From contig JAOARM010000050.1 in NCBI GenBank assembly GCA_025210515.1, forward strand, positions 62,001 to 126,000: a stretch of 64,000 nucleotides of DNA. The letters run 5' to 3'. A program made the position numbers and the translations under genes. The notes below the pieces were generated by a model. The model made no database searches. It was not told the DNA's origin and saw nothing but the letters and a program-made list of their open reading frames with translations. Each line of letters starts with the position of its first letter. Within the stretch, counting starts at the first letter, position 1. Shown in pieces: positions 19,225 through 28,445 of this stretch. Source of the DNA: Vallitalea sp. (lineage in GTDB: Bacteria; Bacillota; Clostridia; Lachnospirales; Vallitaleaceae).

Positions 19225-20373
19225 TTATGCAAATAACTCATGTAAATTTTCTAATATATTACCTCCTCCGTTAACAGAAATATTACCTATTTTTTCACAT
19301 ATTTTTTCTAGGTGCTCAAGTTCTTTAAGTTTATATAATGTTTTGTTTTCATCCATTAATTTGGCAGTGTTAAGTAAACTTCTTGTTGAGGCTATTTCTT
19401 CTCGTCTTGTTATCACATTAGCTTGAGCTCTCTTCTCTGCTAATAAAACAGTGTTAAGAATATCTTTAATTTCACCTGGTAAAATAACATCTTTTATCCC
19501 CGCATATATAAATTCAATCCCCATTTCAGATTCTTTTTCTTTTAAACGTGCAAGAACATAATCTGATATTTCTTGTTTCATTTTTAATAAATCATCTAGT
19601 TTTATTGTGCCTATATATTCACGAAGTATAAGTTGTAACAATATATACAACTGGTTTTCATAATTTTTTATTTCAAGAGTTGCTTTTAGAACATCTGTTA
19701 TTTTATATTGACATACAAAGTTTAGTCTAAGAGTGACTTTATCGGCAGTCATTATTTCCTGTCCTGTCATATCTATTTGATTTTGTCTCATATCTATTTT
19801 TTTTGATGTTATATGAACATATTTTGTCCAATAATAATATTTTCCTGGTTCAAGAATTTTTTCTATACTATTATTATAGAAAAGAACTGCTTTCTCATAA
19901 GGCTCTACATTTATCTCATAAATATATTTTCTAGTCACTGGAGAATGGAAAATTGCAGGATCAATATTATCATCGATATAAGGTGTTTTCATATCAAATA
20001 TTTCAAAATAATTTTTTTTATGTACATTCCAAAAAGCATATTTTCCAGATTCATATATATTAGTTAGTTTTCCATCTATGTAATGAAGTGCAATTTCATT
20101 ATCGTTAATATCTATAATATCAAGTTGACCTAGTAATTGTTCATCATGAATAAATAACTCTAAATCATATTTATTAATATTTGATAGGTCTTCAACATCA
20201 ATTAACAATTCCAAATTATTATTAGACATATGGAAAGGTTTATTGATATCAACTATTATAACTTCATATTTTAAGAATGATAGAAATGAGTATTCACCAG
20301 GTTGTAAGCACTTAATATAATCGCCTTTTTGAAAAAGTAATCCTCGTTCATTTTTTTTAATATAATATTTCAT
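19225..20373 (-). CDS. SPFH/Band 7 domain protein
   Basis: A 382-residue protein with a divergent N-terminal region (about 150 residues with repeated short beta strands such as GEYSFLSFL, GKYAFWNVH and GKYYYW) followed by an SPFH domain at about 160-330 (VEPYEKAVLFYNN; DMRQNQIDMTGQEIMTADKV; EFIYAGIKDVILPGEIKDIL) and a helical C-terminus. No membrane segment is clear. The domain organisation resembles slipins, proteins that scaffold membrane microdomains. GTG 20385 is in frame, but AAAGGTGG lies right before ATG 20373, so the latter is used. No NfeD-type partner is adjacent. Confidence 0.8.
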   Translation of the reverse strand: MKYYIKKNERGLLFQKGDYIKCLQPGEYSFLSFLKYEVIIVDINKPFHMSNNNLELLIDVEDLSNINKYDLELFIHDEQLLGQLDIIDINDNEIALHYIDGKLTNIYESGKYAFWNVHKKNYFEIFDMKTPYIDDNIDPAIFHSPVTRKYIYEINVEPYEKAVLFYNNSIEKILEPGKYYYWTKYVHITSKKIDMRQNQIDMTGQEIMTADKVTLRLNFVCQYKITDVLKATLEIKNYENQLYILLQLILREYIGTIKLDDLLKMKQEISDYVLARLKEKESEMGIEFIYAGIKDVILPGEIKDILNTVLLAEKRAQANVITRREEIASTRSLLNTAKLMDENKTLYKLKELEHLEKICEKIGNISVNGGGNILENLHELFA

Positions 20374-20937
20374 ATAATAATCCACCTTTCGATAATGTTC
20401 ATATTTAATTCCTACAAAAGTAATACGGGGTTTATGTTAAGTTATAAAATAAATATATCTGGGATATATAAGTTATACGTAAGATGTCAATTCTAAGATG
20501 AAAACTATATATCATGGATATAAGTATATATAAAACGGTATCCCAATAACCACAAAGTTTACTTTTGTTATACAAACTAATGTAAATGCTTGTATACGGA
20601 ATTAAATAATATTGATATTAATTATTTCTGCAACTTAGCAGGTTGCATATCTTGGGAGTCGAACCCTACACATTTTATTAGTGTTAACCATTGATTCACT
20701 ATTAAGTGAATAACTAAACTAGTAACTACCTTCGGTATACCATTTGTATTACTTTGGCACCACAAGACATATAAAGTCTTAGTATGGAAGGTAAGTACAG
20801 AACCACAAGTTATTGTGATAACCATATATTACCACTAGATTATATGTATAACATTAAAAAAAAGTTGCGAACTTGAAAAATTGACATGAATCTTTTTATG
20901 GTCTTTATATTGATTGACGATTTTATATTTGTGAGTA
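20374..20937. other. 564-base AT-rich intergenic stretch, no supported gene
   Basis: Between the divergent SPFH and small membrane protein genes. A 67-codon minus-strand frame (20622-20825) has no ribosome binding site or recognisable motif. A segment near 20653-20665 resembles a tRNA T-arm on the minus strand, but no matching acceptor or anticodon arm is present. The right end carries several promoter-like TTGAC(A/G) boxes (20881, 20914). Confidence 0.5.
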
Positions 20938-20972
20938 TTGACAAACAAAAAACAGAGGTATAGTATATACCT
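20938..20972 (+). promoter_or_regulatory. Promoter with a palindrome across its -10 box
   Basis: TTGACA (20938-20943), 17-base spacer, TAGTAT (20961-20966). The perfect inverted repeat AGGTATA-GTA-TATACCT (20956-20972) covers the -10 box, the classic place for a repressor operator. The next plus-strand gene starts at 21147. Confidence 0.6.
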
Positions 20973-20982
20973 TGATATGTTG

Positions 20983-21010
20983 CAACTATACACTAATAGT
21001 GATATAGTTG
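20983..21010 (+). other. Leader hairpin downstream of the 20938 promoter
   Basis: CAACTATACACT (20983-20994) pairs with AGTGATATAGTTG (20998-21010) with one bulged base and a 3-base loop. It would lie at the 5' end of the transcript from the promoter just upstream. No T run follows at once, so it is more likely a stabilising or regulatory structure than a terminator. Confidence 0.5.
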
Positions 21011-21146
21011 TATTAAGTATTTCTATTACTAGTATATATGATATTATATTTTAGTGTAGTAATGCAAGTACAGTAAGAAAGTATTATAAGTTAATTGAAG
21101 GTAATTAAATTAAATATTTAGTTCTTGAATTAAGGAGTATGAATGT

Positions 21147-21335
21147 ATGCATAAATATAATAATAAATCTATTTGGCTAGTAGCTAGTTACTGTTCATTT
21201 ATATTATGTTTTATAAATATAATATTTGCTTTATGGTTAGAGTACCCAGATATTAAGATAAATGTTATTTATTTACCAATTATTATAATTTCATTTATCA
21301 TAGGGCTTTACTGTAGAAAAAGAGGTAAATATTAG
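21147..21335 (+). CDS. Small membrane protein, 62 residues
   Basis: Two hydrophobic segments (residues about 8-31 and 38-55) joined by a short polar loop, with a basic C-terminal end CRKRGKY. The start ATG follows TAAGGAGTATGAATGT. Proteins of this size and layout are common in Firmicutes without known function; two-segment small proteins often regulate larger membrane partners or sense stress. It stands alone behind the palindrome-controlled promoter at 20938. Confidence 0.55.
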   Translation: MHKYNNKSIWLVASYCSFILCFINIIFALWLEYPDIKINVIYLPIIIISFIIGLYCRKRGKY

Positions 21336-21612
21336 ATGAATGTATTTAATCAAATCATTTCTTAAACGATATGAATCATAATGATTGTAATCAACAATCT
21401 CTTCATAATAAAACCCAAATTATAAATAACACATATCAGGTTTTAACATTCCTTAGAAAGCTTACATAGTGTCTATTCAATAATGTACAATGTATATTGC
21501 CGTAACTATCGGAATCAGTTTGACAATAATCATTCATGATGATACTATTTTTTTGTATGTTATAAAACGCATGAATCAATCACTAAGATTATTAATTTAT
21601 AAAGGGGAAATA

Positions 21613-22866
21613 ATGAGTAATTTCAACGAATTAATTAAGAACTATGAAAAGATTAGGGACTACGTTAGAGACTTTCATGTATATGGATATAAATGTCGCA
21701 ATGATTATAGTTCAAAAAGTGGACGTAGTTATGATAATGAAAGAAGACGAATAGAAAGCTATCTAGATAGTTATGTTCAATATGAATACACCCCACGAGG
21801 TAAACAATTATATATAACAGCTGATATGATAGATTTACAAGAAAATCCATTATTTGATACTTGGATGACGAAAACATTTACGAGAAATGATATTGTACTT
21901 CATTTTATTATTTTAGATATATTAAGAGAATATGAAGCATTAACTATTAATGAAATAGCGGATATTATTGTAAGGGATTATCTTAATCATTTTGAAGAAG
22001 CTAAAATCCCAGATACTATGACTATAAGAAATAAATTGAATGAGTATGTGAATATTGGATTTTTATTAAGTAATAAGAAGGGAAGAACGTTATGTTACTC
22101 TATTTCCAAAGGATTACTTGATGATTTAACTATGAATATAATTAAGAAACTATCTACTGCTTGTGGATATTATCAAAATGTTAGTCCTATTGGTGTGTTG
22201 GGACATTTTATAAGATTGCAATTAGATAAGTCTAATACTAACAGTTTATTTTCATTTCGTCACATTTATTTAGCACATACATTAGATGATGAAGTTATGC
22301 TTAATATATTACTTGCAATACAAGATAATAAAGTAATTGAACTTATTAGTGTAAACAGAAGAAATAGTACTAAGATGAAAAATATAGTATTGCCTATTAA
22401 AATATTAGTAAATGTTAGTACTGGTAGAAGATACCTTATATGCTTTAATTATAAGAAAAAAATATATTCAACTTATCGTTTAGATAATATTGCAGATGTT
22501 ATTATTACCGATGATAAGAAAAATATAGCTGAACATATAGATAAAGTGGAGTCTTTATTAAATATGAGTTACGGCATTACATTTTCTAATAAGAAATTAG
22601 AAAAACTCAAGATAATATTATATATAGACGAAGAAAAAGAAGATTATATAAGAAAGAGAATCATACGAGAAGGTAGACATGGTAAGGTAGAAAAAATATC
22701 AAAAAACACATATTCATATATAATTGAAGTAGCTGATGTAAATGAAATGGTTCCTTGGCTTCGTACATTTATAGGTAGAATTATATCATTTCAATGTTCA
22801 AATAAAGCTATAGAATCAAAGTTTATTGAAGATATCAATACAATGTATAATATGTATGGGGGTTAG
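21613..22866 (+). CDS. WYL-domain regulator (first of a pair)
   Basis: A 417-residue protein resembling the YafY/DeoR-like helix-turn-helix plus WYL domain proteins. An N-terminal region of about 80 residues is followed by a winged helix at about 95-165 (ITLN-like segment YEALTINEIADIIV, then TIRNKLNEYVNIGFL) and by a WYL-type beta domain (VIELISVNRRN; GRRYLICFNYKKKIYSTYR) and a C-terminal WCX-like part. The frame is open from 21490, but AAAGGGGAAATA places the start at ATG 21613. The second WYL gene begins four bases after this stop. WYL domains sense ligands, often nucleic acids; the target is unknown. Confidence 0.75.
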   Translation: MSNFNELIKNYEKIRDYVRDFHVYGYKCRNDYSSKSGRSYDNERRRIESYLDSYVQYEYTPRGKQLYITADMIDLQENPLFDTWMTKTFTRNDIVLHFIILDILREYEALTINEIADIIVRDYLNHFEEAKIPDTMTIRNKLNEYVNIGFLLSNKKGRTLCYSISKGLLDDLTMNIIKKLSTACGYYQNVSPIGVLGHFIRLQLDKSNTNSLFSFRHIYLAHTLDDEVMLNILLAIQDNKVIELISVNRRNSTKMKNIVLPIKILVNVSTGRRYLICFNYKKKIYSTYRLDNIADVIITDDKKNIAEHIDKVESLLNMSYGITFSNKKLEKLKIILYIDEEKEDYIRKRIIREGRHGKVEKISKNTYSYIIEVADVNEMVPWLRTFIGRIISFQCSNKAIESKFIEDINTMYNMYGG

Positions 22867-22869
22867 AGT

Positions 22870-23877
22870 ATGGAGTTATTTAGTGAGGTATATAGCAAAT
22901 ATTATCATATTATTAATGAGATATTAATAGAAGCTCACAATAAACCAATTACAACACAATCAATATATTCAATTCTACAGCAACAAGGATTTAGAGATAC
23001 AACATTAAATCTTGCACCTAAGCTAATTAATAATGATGATAAAGATAGTTATAACTTACTTATTAAGAGCAACGATAATTATCAATCAATACTTAACTTA
23101 CAACCATCATTATTATTAACTAATCTTGAAGTAAGATGGATAAAATCGTTGTTATATGATAAGCGAATAGCTCTTTTTTTTGATGAAAAAGAATTAACTA
23201 TGTTAAGAGAACAGTTATCATCTGTCAACAAATTATATAATGATGAAAGTTTTCAGATTATTGGACAAGATAATGATGGGGATCCTTACGAAGATATAGA
23301 TTATAGTATTAACTTTAAGACGGTTCTTAATGGAGTTAATAATAGAAAGTGTTTATATATAACTTACTTAACATCAGAAGGAAATAAAAGACAAGCTGTT
23401 TATGCACCATATAGATTAGAGTATTCTGCCAAAGATGATAAATTTCGCCTTAATGCAGTACAGGTTAGTAGAGGTAAACTGAGATTTTATAGTAAGATTA
23501 ATATAGCTAGAATAATACATGTAGAGATTATAGAAGAAGCTACATATCCAGATAATTTATCAGGATTTATATATTCTCATAAGATAAAAGAACCTATTGA
23601 GATTATCGTTAATAATTATAGAAATGGTTTTGAACGATGTTTTATTCATCTTTCTAATTATGAGAGAAAAGCTGAATATAATGAAGAAACTAATACATGT
23701 AGAATTAAAATATATTATTATGACTTTGACGAAGCAGAACTAGTAATCAAATTATTATCATATGGACCAATTGTTAGAGTAGTTGGTCCAGAAAGTTTCA
23801 AAAATAAGATTGTAGAAAGAATTAATAAGCAAAAACAATTATTTTTAAATTCATTGGATTACAAGGAGGAATATTAA
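22870..23877 (+). CDS. WYL-domain protein (second of a pair)
   Basis: A 335-residue partner of the preceding gene. The central part contains the WYL-like strands KCLYITYLTSEGNKRQAVYA and PYRLEYSAKDDKFRLNAV, and the C-terminus carries a WCX-like segment ending KIVERINKQKQLFL. The N-terminal 100 residues are helical and lack a clear helix-turn-helix, so it may act as a hetero-oligomer partner of the first protein. The ATG lies four bases after the previous stop, with GGGGGT overlapping the end of that gene as the ribosome binding site. The next gene starts directly after its TAA, so three genes form one operon. Confidence 0.72.
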   Translation: MELFSEVYSKYYHIINEILIEAHNKPITTQSIYSILQQQGFRDTTLNLAPKLINNDDKDSYNLLIKSNDNYQSILNLQPSLLLTNLEVRWIKSLLYDKRIALFFDEKELTMLREQLSSVNKLYNDESFQIIGQDNDGDPYEDIDYSINFKTVLNGVNNRKCLYITYLTSEGNKRQAVYAPYRLEYSAKDDKFRLNAVQVSRGKLRFYSKINIARIIHVEIIEEATYPDNLSGFIYSHKIKEPIEIIVNNYRNGFERCFIHLSNYERKAEYNEETNTCRIKIYYYDFDEAELVIKLLSYGPIVRVVGPESFKNKIVERINKQKQLFLNSLDYKEEY

Positions 23878-24315
23878 ATGAATATACAATTAAAAGAAGT
23901 AACAAAAGAAAACTGGACACAATGTATTAAGTTAAAAGTTGCTAAAGAGCAAGAAGAATTTGTAGCATCTAATTCATACTCTCTATTACAAGCTTTTTAT
24001 GAAGATGGACTATATCCACTTGCTATTTATGATAATGATACAATGGTTGGATTCGTTATGTATGAAATTGATGATGAAGATGATGATATGGGAATGTGTA
24101 GACTAATGATTGATAAGAAATATCAAAAGAAAGGCTATGGTAGAGAAGCAATACTTAAACTATTAGATTTTATAAAAGATAAATATGGCAGTGTTCCCTT
24201 CTATACAAGTTTTGAACCAGAGAACGTAGTAGCTGATAAGCTTTATGAGAGTATTGGGTTTGAGAAAACAGGAGAGATACTATACGGAGAATTAGTAGCC
24301 AAAATTGATTTGTAA
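23878..24315 (+). CDS. GNAT acetyltransferase, spermidine acetyltransferase-like
   Basis: A 145-residue Gcn5-related N-acetyltransferase. The acetyl-CoA loop is visible in KKYQKKGYGREAILKLLDF, and the C-terminal strand-helix reads ENVVADKLYESIGFEKTGEI. The opening INLKEVTKENW-like strand and the acidic central loop (IDDEDDDMG) match the BltD/PaiA class that acetylates polyamines, so that is the best guess for substrate. It is the third gene of an operon with two WYL-type regulators; the ATG follows the preceding TAA with no gap and GGAGGAATATTAA as its ribosome binding site. Confidence 0.82.
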   Translation: MNIQLKEVTKENWTQCIKLKVAKEQEEFVASNSYSLLQAFYEDGLYPLAIYDNDTMVGFVMYEIDDEDDDMGMCRLMIDKKYQKKGYGREAILKLLDFIKDKYGSVPFYTSFEPENVVADKLYESIGFEKTGEILYGELVAKIDL

Positions 24316-24459
24316 TTATTATTTATGATGAATTAAAAAACTAGTACTAAAATACTAATACATAATGACAAAATATATTGCAAAATTACTTGAGATATAT
24401 TACAATATATTTTCGTATAATTATATACTAAATTTACACAAAATAATAGGAGGACATAA

Positions 24460-25509
24460 ATGAGTGATTCAAATTATAACTATGAATTAAATGAAAGATA
24501 CTGTGAGAATTGCAAAAGATTTTTGGGTTATGATGTAGCAGATGATGAAAGATTTTGTAATGAATGCAAAACAAAATTTATTAAATATCCTATACCTAAG
24601 TGGCTTATTGGTGCTAGTATAATACTTATCTGCATTGTGATTTTTCAATTAACGAAATTTCCAGATGGGTTAAAGTATAGAAAATCTTTACATGCAGCAA
24701 ATAAAGCTTTTGACAATAAACATTATACTAGTGCTATGGCAAAATATGAAGAAGCTAAAGAATTAGGAGAATTATCACTAGAGGCTAATGGAAAGTTATT
24801 TGTATGTTATGTTAGAAATGAAGAGTACAATAAAGGAAATGACCTTTTTAATAATAACTTAGCTGGAGAAAGTGTATCCAATGATGAATTATATGACATG
24901 GTAGATTATCATCTTAGCGAATTAGAAGATGTATTTGAAGTACTAGATACTAATGAAAAATTTGATAATTTGTATGATGAAATAGGTGAATTGACTTTAC
25001 AAGAACAAGAAAGTAAATTAATAGAATTTACTCAAAATAATTCAAACGATTATTTAGCATATTACTATTTATCAAGAGTATATTATGAATTACAAGATTA
25101 TCAGCAAGCAATTAGAATTGATAAGCTAATGATTCAAAAGAAACCTAGTCTATCTAGCCGTATTTATGCAGATATGGGGGACATATATAGACAATTAGAT
25201 GATTATCAGAAATCATATAATTATTATAATAAAGCTTTAGATAAAAATATGGATGATATTGTTGCCATTAGTGGAAAAGCTAGAACTAAAATAAAAGATA
25301 AAAAATGTGATGAGGCATTAGAGGAACTATTACTAGTTGATGATATATTAACTAATAATACCTATTATAATGAGACATTAGCTCTTGCATATCATTTTAA
25401 TAATATGGAAGATAAAGCTAAAGAAATAATGGAAAAAAATATTAATGATGAAGATTTTGATTCAGAGTTATTAATAAGTATATTTAATAATGAATCAGAA
25501 ATATTTTAA
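24460..25509 (+). CDS. Zinc-ribbon, membrane-anchored TPR protein
   Basis: A 349-residue protein with an N-terminal double CxxC zinc ribbon (Cys16, Cys19, Cys32 and Cys35 region: YCENCKRF...FCNECKTK), one membrane segment at about residues 49-65, and an extracellular or periplasm-facing body of at least four TPR-like helical pairs (for example AYYYLSRVYYELQDYQQAIR and RIYADMGDIYRQLDDYQKSY). TPR arrays bind protein partners; the ribbon would stay in the cytoplasm. It starts after AGGAGG. The next gene, an M50-like protease, is 66 bases downstream on the same strand and may be co-transcribed. Specific role unknown. Confidence 0.75.
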   Translation: MSDSNYNYELNERYCENCKRFLGYDVADDERFCNECKTKFIKYPIPKWLIGASIILICIVIFQLTKFPDGLKYRKSLHAANKAFDNKHYTSAMAKYEEAKELGELSLEANGKLFVCYVRNEEYNKGNDLFNNNLAGESVSNDELYDMVDYHLSELEDVFEVLDTNEKFDNLYDEIGELTLQEQESKLIEFTQNNSNDYLAYYYLSRVYYELQDYQQAIRIDKLMIQKKPSLSSRIYADMGDIYRQLDDYQKSYNYYNKALDKNMDDIVAISGKARTKIKDKKCDEALEELLLVDDILTNNTYYNETLALAYHFNNMEDKAKEIMEKNINDEDFDSELLISIFNNESEIF

Positions 25510-25575
25510 TTATATTAGTAATCATAGTAATGTTAAATATAAATTGACGAAATACAATCGCTAGGAGGATTAGAA

Positions 25576-26091
25576 ATGTATTTTATTCCAGGAATTATTA
25601 TCGCTATTGCAACTTTTCCAGGTGTTATTATTCACGAATTGGCTCATCAATTAGCTTGCCGTCTTATGAAAGTGCCAGTTTTTAAAGTTTGTTATTTTAC
25701 TGTAAAACGTCCAAATGGATATGTCGTACATGACAAGACAAAAACATTCAAACAGACAGTAGTTATTTCAATGGGACCATTTATAGTTAATACAGTTATT
25801 GGACTTTTATTATATATTCCAGGACATTTTAGTGTGAAAACTGGATTTATAGAATGTTTACTTATTTGGTTAGGAATTTCAATTATGATGCACGCATTTC
25901 CAAGTCAACAAGATTTAAAACATGTTTTTGCACATTTAAAAACTAAAAAAGTTAATTTTTTAGCTAAAATAATAGTATTTCCAATTACATGTATTATGTG
26001 GGTTGGAACAGTAGGCTCAGTTGTATGGCTAGATTTAGGATATGCGGTACTAATAGCAAAATTGGTTGAGATTGCTATTGTAAGTGCGTAA
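25576..26091 (+). CDS. Membrane zinc metalloprotease-like protein (M50/DUF3267 type)
   Basis: A 171-residue polytopic membrane protein with the zinc-binding motif HELAH at residues 20-24 inside the first membrane helix, as in site-2 proteases and related families. A second conserved region, SMGPFIVNTVIGLLLYIPG, corresponds to the NPxxN-like membrane turn of the M50 group, and MMHAFPSQQDLKHV lies in the third quarter. About four membrane segments are seen. It lacks PDZ or CBS domains. A possible role is intramembrane cleavage, but related small members have no known substrate. Confidence 0.75.
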   Translation: MYFIPGIIIAIATFPGVIIHELAHQLACRLMKVPVFKVCYFTVKRPNGYVVHDKTKTFKQTVVISMGPFIVNTVIGLLLYIPGHFSVKTGFIECLLIWLGISIMMHAFPSQQDLKHVFAHLKTKKVNFLAKIIVFPITCIMWVGTVGSVVWLDLGYAVLIAKLVEIAIVSA

Positions 26092-26119
26092 ATTACATAT
26101 AGAATAATCAATTATACAT

Positions 26120-26190
26120 AAGGGTTGTTTTATAACTATGCTTTACTCATAGATTAATAGAGGTAAAACATTGGTTATAAGACAACCCTT
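26120..26190. repeat. Long-armed inverted repeat (terminator-like)
   Basis: AAGGGTTGTTTTATAAC (26120-26136) pairs with GTTATAAGACAACCCTT (26174-26190), a 17-bp stem with one G-U, around a 37-base loop. It probably ends the M50-like gene transcript. Its outer arms resemble the GGCTGTCTCATAA terminator family elsewhere in the window. Confidence 0.65.
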
Positions 26191-26791
26191 TATAAGTATC
26201 CGTTTACTATTAATTTATTAATATTATTATAATAAAGAAAGTTATTATAGTAAGGATAATAACTTAACAAATATATATAAAAAGAGCACATAATAATCTA
26301 ACTAACGCCATCATAGATAGTATAACTACCAGTAATGACGATTCGTTCGATTAAGGAAGATATAATTAATATTACACCTTACTTAATCTTAACTCGACTA
26401 TTTATGATGGTTAACCCACCATAAAAAATCTTATCTCCAACACTATATAAGCAAAAACCTATATAATATCTTTGATCGACTTACATAAACCTATAAAGCT
26501 TATGAAAATCTTTATTCGACTATTACATACCCTTAATACTTATTATAACCTATAATATAAAATCTATTTTTGAAAATAATTCCATTTTAATATATTTTTT
26601 TTATACATTTTATATATTTAACTATAGTTCCAAGAATACAAAGATTATAACTTTATATTATAAACAAGAATAAATATAGTAATCTGTGAAATTCTAATAG
26701 TAATATAGATATAAATAACATAAGTTAAATTGAGCTATGTTTAATAATATAATGTTAGACAGTTTGCAATTATAAAATGAGGTGAGTAAGT
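26191..26791. other. 600-base gene-free region with inverted repeats
   Basis: No reading frame with a start and ribosome binding site is visible. CCATCATAGATAGT (from 26308) and ACTATTTATGATGG (ending 26410) form a long imperfect inverted repeat enclosing about 75 bases; inner segments around TCGATTAAG and CTTAACTCGA also pair. Three TCGACT(A/T) boxes spaced by roughly 40-80 bases follow. The last 90 bases are the upstream region of the next gene. Confidence 0.45.
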
Positions 26792-28021
26792 ATGAAGGTA
26801 GTTACAGGTGAAACTATTTGGACACAGCTAAATAACGTGAAAAATAAATATACTTATTTAAGTAAAGACATTGAATGTGATGTTGTAATAATAGGTGCAG
26901 GTGTAACAGGTGCATTATGTAGTTATTATCTTACACAAGAAAATGTTGATACAGTAATAGTTGATAAAAACATTATTGGTTATGGAAGTACAAGAGGATG
27001 TACAGCAATTCTACAATATGAGATAGATGTAGATTTAACAGGTTTAAAAGGATTAGTTGGTTATGAAAATGCAGTAAATTGTTTTAATGAAACAAAAAAC
27101 GCATTATACGAAATAGATAACATAACTAAAAATCTTGATGATAATTGTGGATTTGCTATAAAAGACTGTTTATATTATTCTTATAAAGATAATGAAACAA
27201 GTTTTATGCAATCTGAATATAACTTAAGAAAAGAAAGTGGATTTGATGTAGAATATTTAGATAAGGAAAAAGGAAGTAATAGATTTTCATTTGATATTAA
27301 GTCTGGTATATATTCAAATAAATTAGCAGGAGAAATAGACCCTTATAGATTTACTCATTCTTTAATAAGAAAAGGAGTTGAAAAAGGGTTAAGAGTATAT
27401 GAAAATACAGAAATAATAAGCACTAATAATTATGGAGATAAAGTTATTTTAAAGACTCATAATGGATTCACTATTAAAGCTAATAAAGTTATTATAGCTA
27501 CTGGATATGAAGCTAGAAAATATTTTGATAAGAAAACAGCGATTTTAACTAGAAGTTTTAACATAGTTACAAAACCGTTAAGTAACTTTGAGGGTTGGTA
27601 TAAAAAATGTATTATAAGAGATACAGATGATCCATATATTTATATACGAGGAACAGAAGATAATCGTATAATTATAGGTGGAGAAGATGAAAAAATAGGT
27701 GGAGAAAGAAGTAAGCAATATAATCTTACTAATGAAGATAAAGTATCACAGGAAAAATATAAAATATTATTTGATAAACTGAAAAACTATTTTCCTAATA
27801 TCAATAATATGAATATTGAATATGAATTCAGTGGTTTTTTTGGTGAAACAAAAGATGGGCTTCCATATGTAGGAAAACATAAAGATTATAAAAATCATTA
27901 CTTCTTAATGGCGTATGGCTCTAATGGAGTAATATATGGAGTTACAGGAGCTAGGTTAATTAAAGAATTATATTTTGGAAATAATCCATCAATATTAGAG
28001 TTGTTTAGATTAGATAGGTGA
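26792..28021 (+). CDS. FAD-dependent oxidoreductase (DAO family)
   Basis: A 409-residue flavoprotein of the D-amino-acid oxidase / glycine oxidase superfamily. The FAD-binding Rossmann motif is VVIIGAGVTGALCSYYL, the next conserved block is YGSTRGCTAILQYEID, and the C-terminal FAD block reads GETKDGLPYVGKHKDYKNHYF. Members near this branch oxidise amines such as gamma-glutamylputrescine, sarcosine or proline; the sequence does not decide between them. It starts after GAGGTGAGTAAGT, and no obvious pathway partner adjoins it. Confidence 0.85.
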   Translation: MKVVTGETIWTQLNNVKNKYTYLSKDIECDVVIIGAGVTGALCSYYLTQENVDTVIVDKNIIGYGSTRGCTAILQYEIDVDLTGLKGLVGYENAVNCFNETKNALYEIDNITKNLDDNCGFAIKDCLYYSYKDNETSFMQSEYNLRKESGFDVEYLDKEKGSNRFSFDIKSGIYSNKLAGEIDPYRFTHSLIRKGVEKGLRVYENTEIISTNNYGDKVILKTHNGFTIKANKVIIATGYEARKYFDKKTAILTRSFNIVTKPLSNFEGWYKKCIIRDTDDPYIYIRGTEDNRIIIGGEDEKIGGERSKQYNLTNEDKVSQEKYKILFDKLKNYFPNINNMNIEYEFSGFFGETKDGLPYVGKHKDYKNHYFLMAYGSNGVIYGVTGARLIKELYFGNNPSILELFRLDR

Positions 28022-28065
28022 CAAATATTTAAAATAAGTTAATATATTGTAAGACTGTTATATGA

Positions 28066-28131
28066 ATAATTCCTCCCTAGAAAGTTAGAATTAGTACATG
28101 AACTAATGATAACGAAATAGGGAGGAATTAT
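28066..28131. repeat. 14-bp inverted repeat with a purine-rich arm
   Basis: ATAATTCCTCCCTA (28066-28079) pairs perfectly with TAGGGAGGAATTAT (28118-28131) around 38 bases that contain a smaller TTAGT/ACTAA hairpin. No T run follows. The right arm contains GGGAGGAA, so pairing would hide a Shine-Dalgarno-like sequence. Confidence 0.55.
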
Positions 28132-28194
28132 AATATCTTCAATAATTGTAACTAAAGGAATTAAAAAAATATAAATGAAAAGGAATTGAAAGTT

Positions 28195-28269
28195 ATGCAC
28201 TAAGATAATATAGCTCGTACACTAGTATTAGCAGGACATTATATTAGATTGATTAGGAGCCATAAATAA
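28195..28269 (+). pseudogene. Possible broken mini-gene
   Basis: ATG 28195 follows AAAAGGAATTGAAAGTT and reads Met-His-stop, but the frame then stays open as DNIARTLVLAGHYIRLIRSH to TAA at 28267. It looks like a short coding sequence interrupted by TAA at codon 3, or a remnant of a longer gene. I recognise no family and it may be chance. The rest of the 28022-28445 gap holds only the inverted repeat just upstream. Confidence 0.25.
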
Positions 28270-28445
28270 TAGAAATACTACTTTATACATAAATAAATCT
28301 GTAATTTATATTGATATTTAGGTGAAAATTATATATAATTATCTTAAGTTTGAATATTTTGCCTAATTAATATAACAAATGTTAGTTTGTGGTGGAATAT
28401 TTATATATGGATTAAGTAATATATATAATTTGGAGATAGAAAGGT

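Noticed and set aside
20640-20720. tRNA-like segment on the minus strand (GGGTTCGACTCCC resembles a T-arm)
   Set aside because: The T stem has a mismatch, and no acceptor stem, D arm or anticodon arm can be formed with flanking sequence.
20622-20825. 67-codon minus-strand open frame
   Set aside because: No ribosome binding site, unusual residue make-up, no recognisable motif; lies in an otherwise empty region.
15608-28269. Recoding of TAA as a sense codon (suggested by TAA at 15650 and 28201)
   Set aside because: TAA is the ordinary stop for most genes in the window; a nonsense mutation is far simpler.
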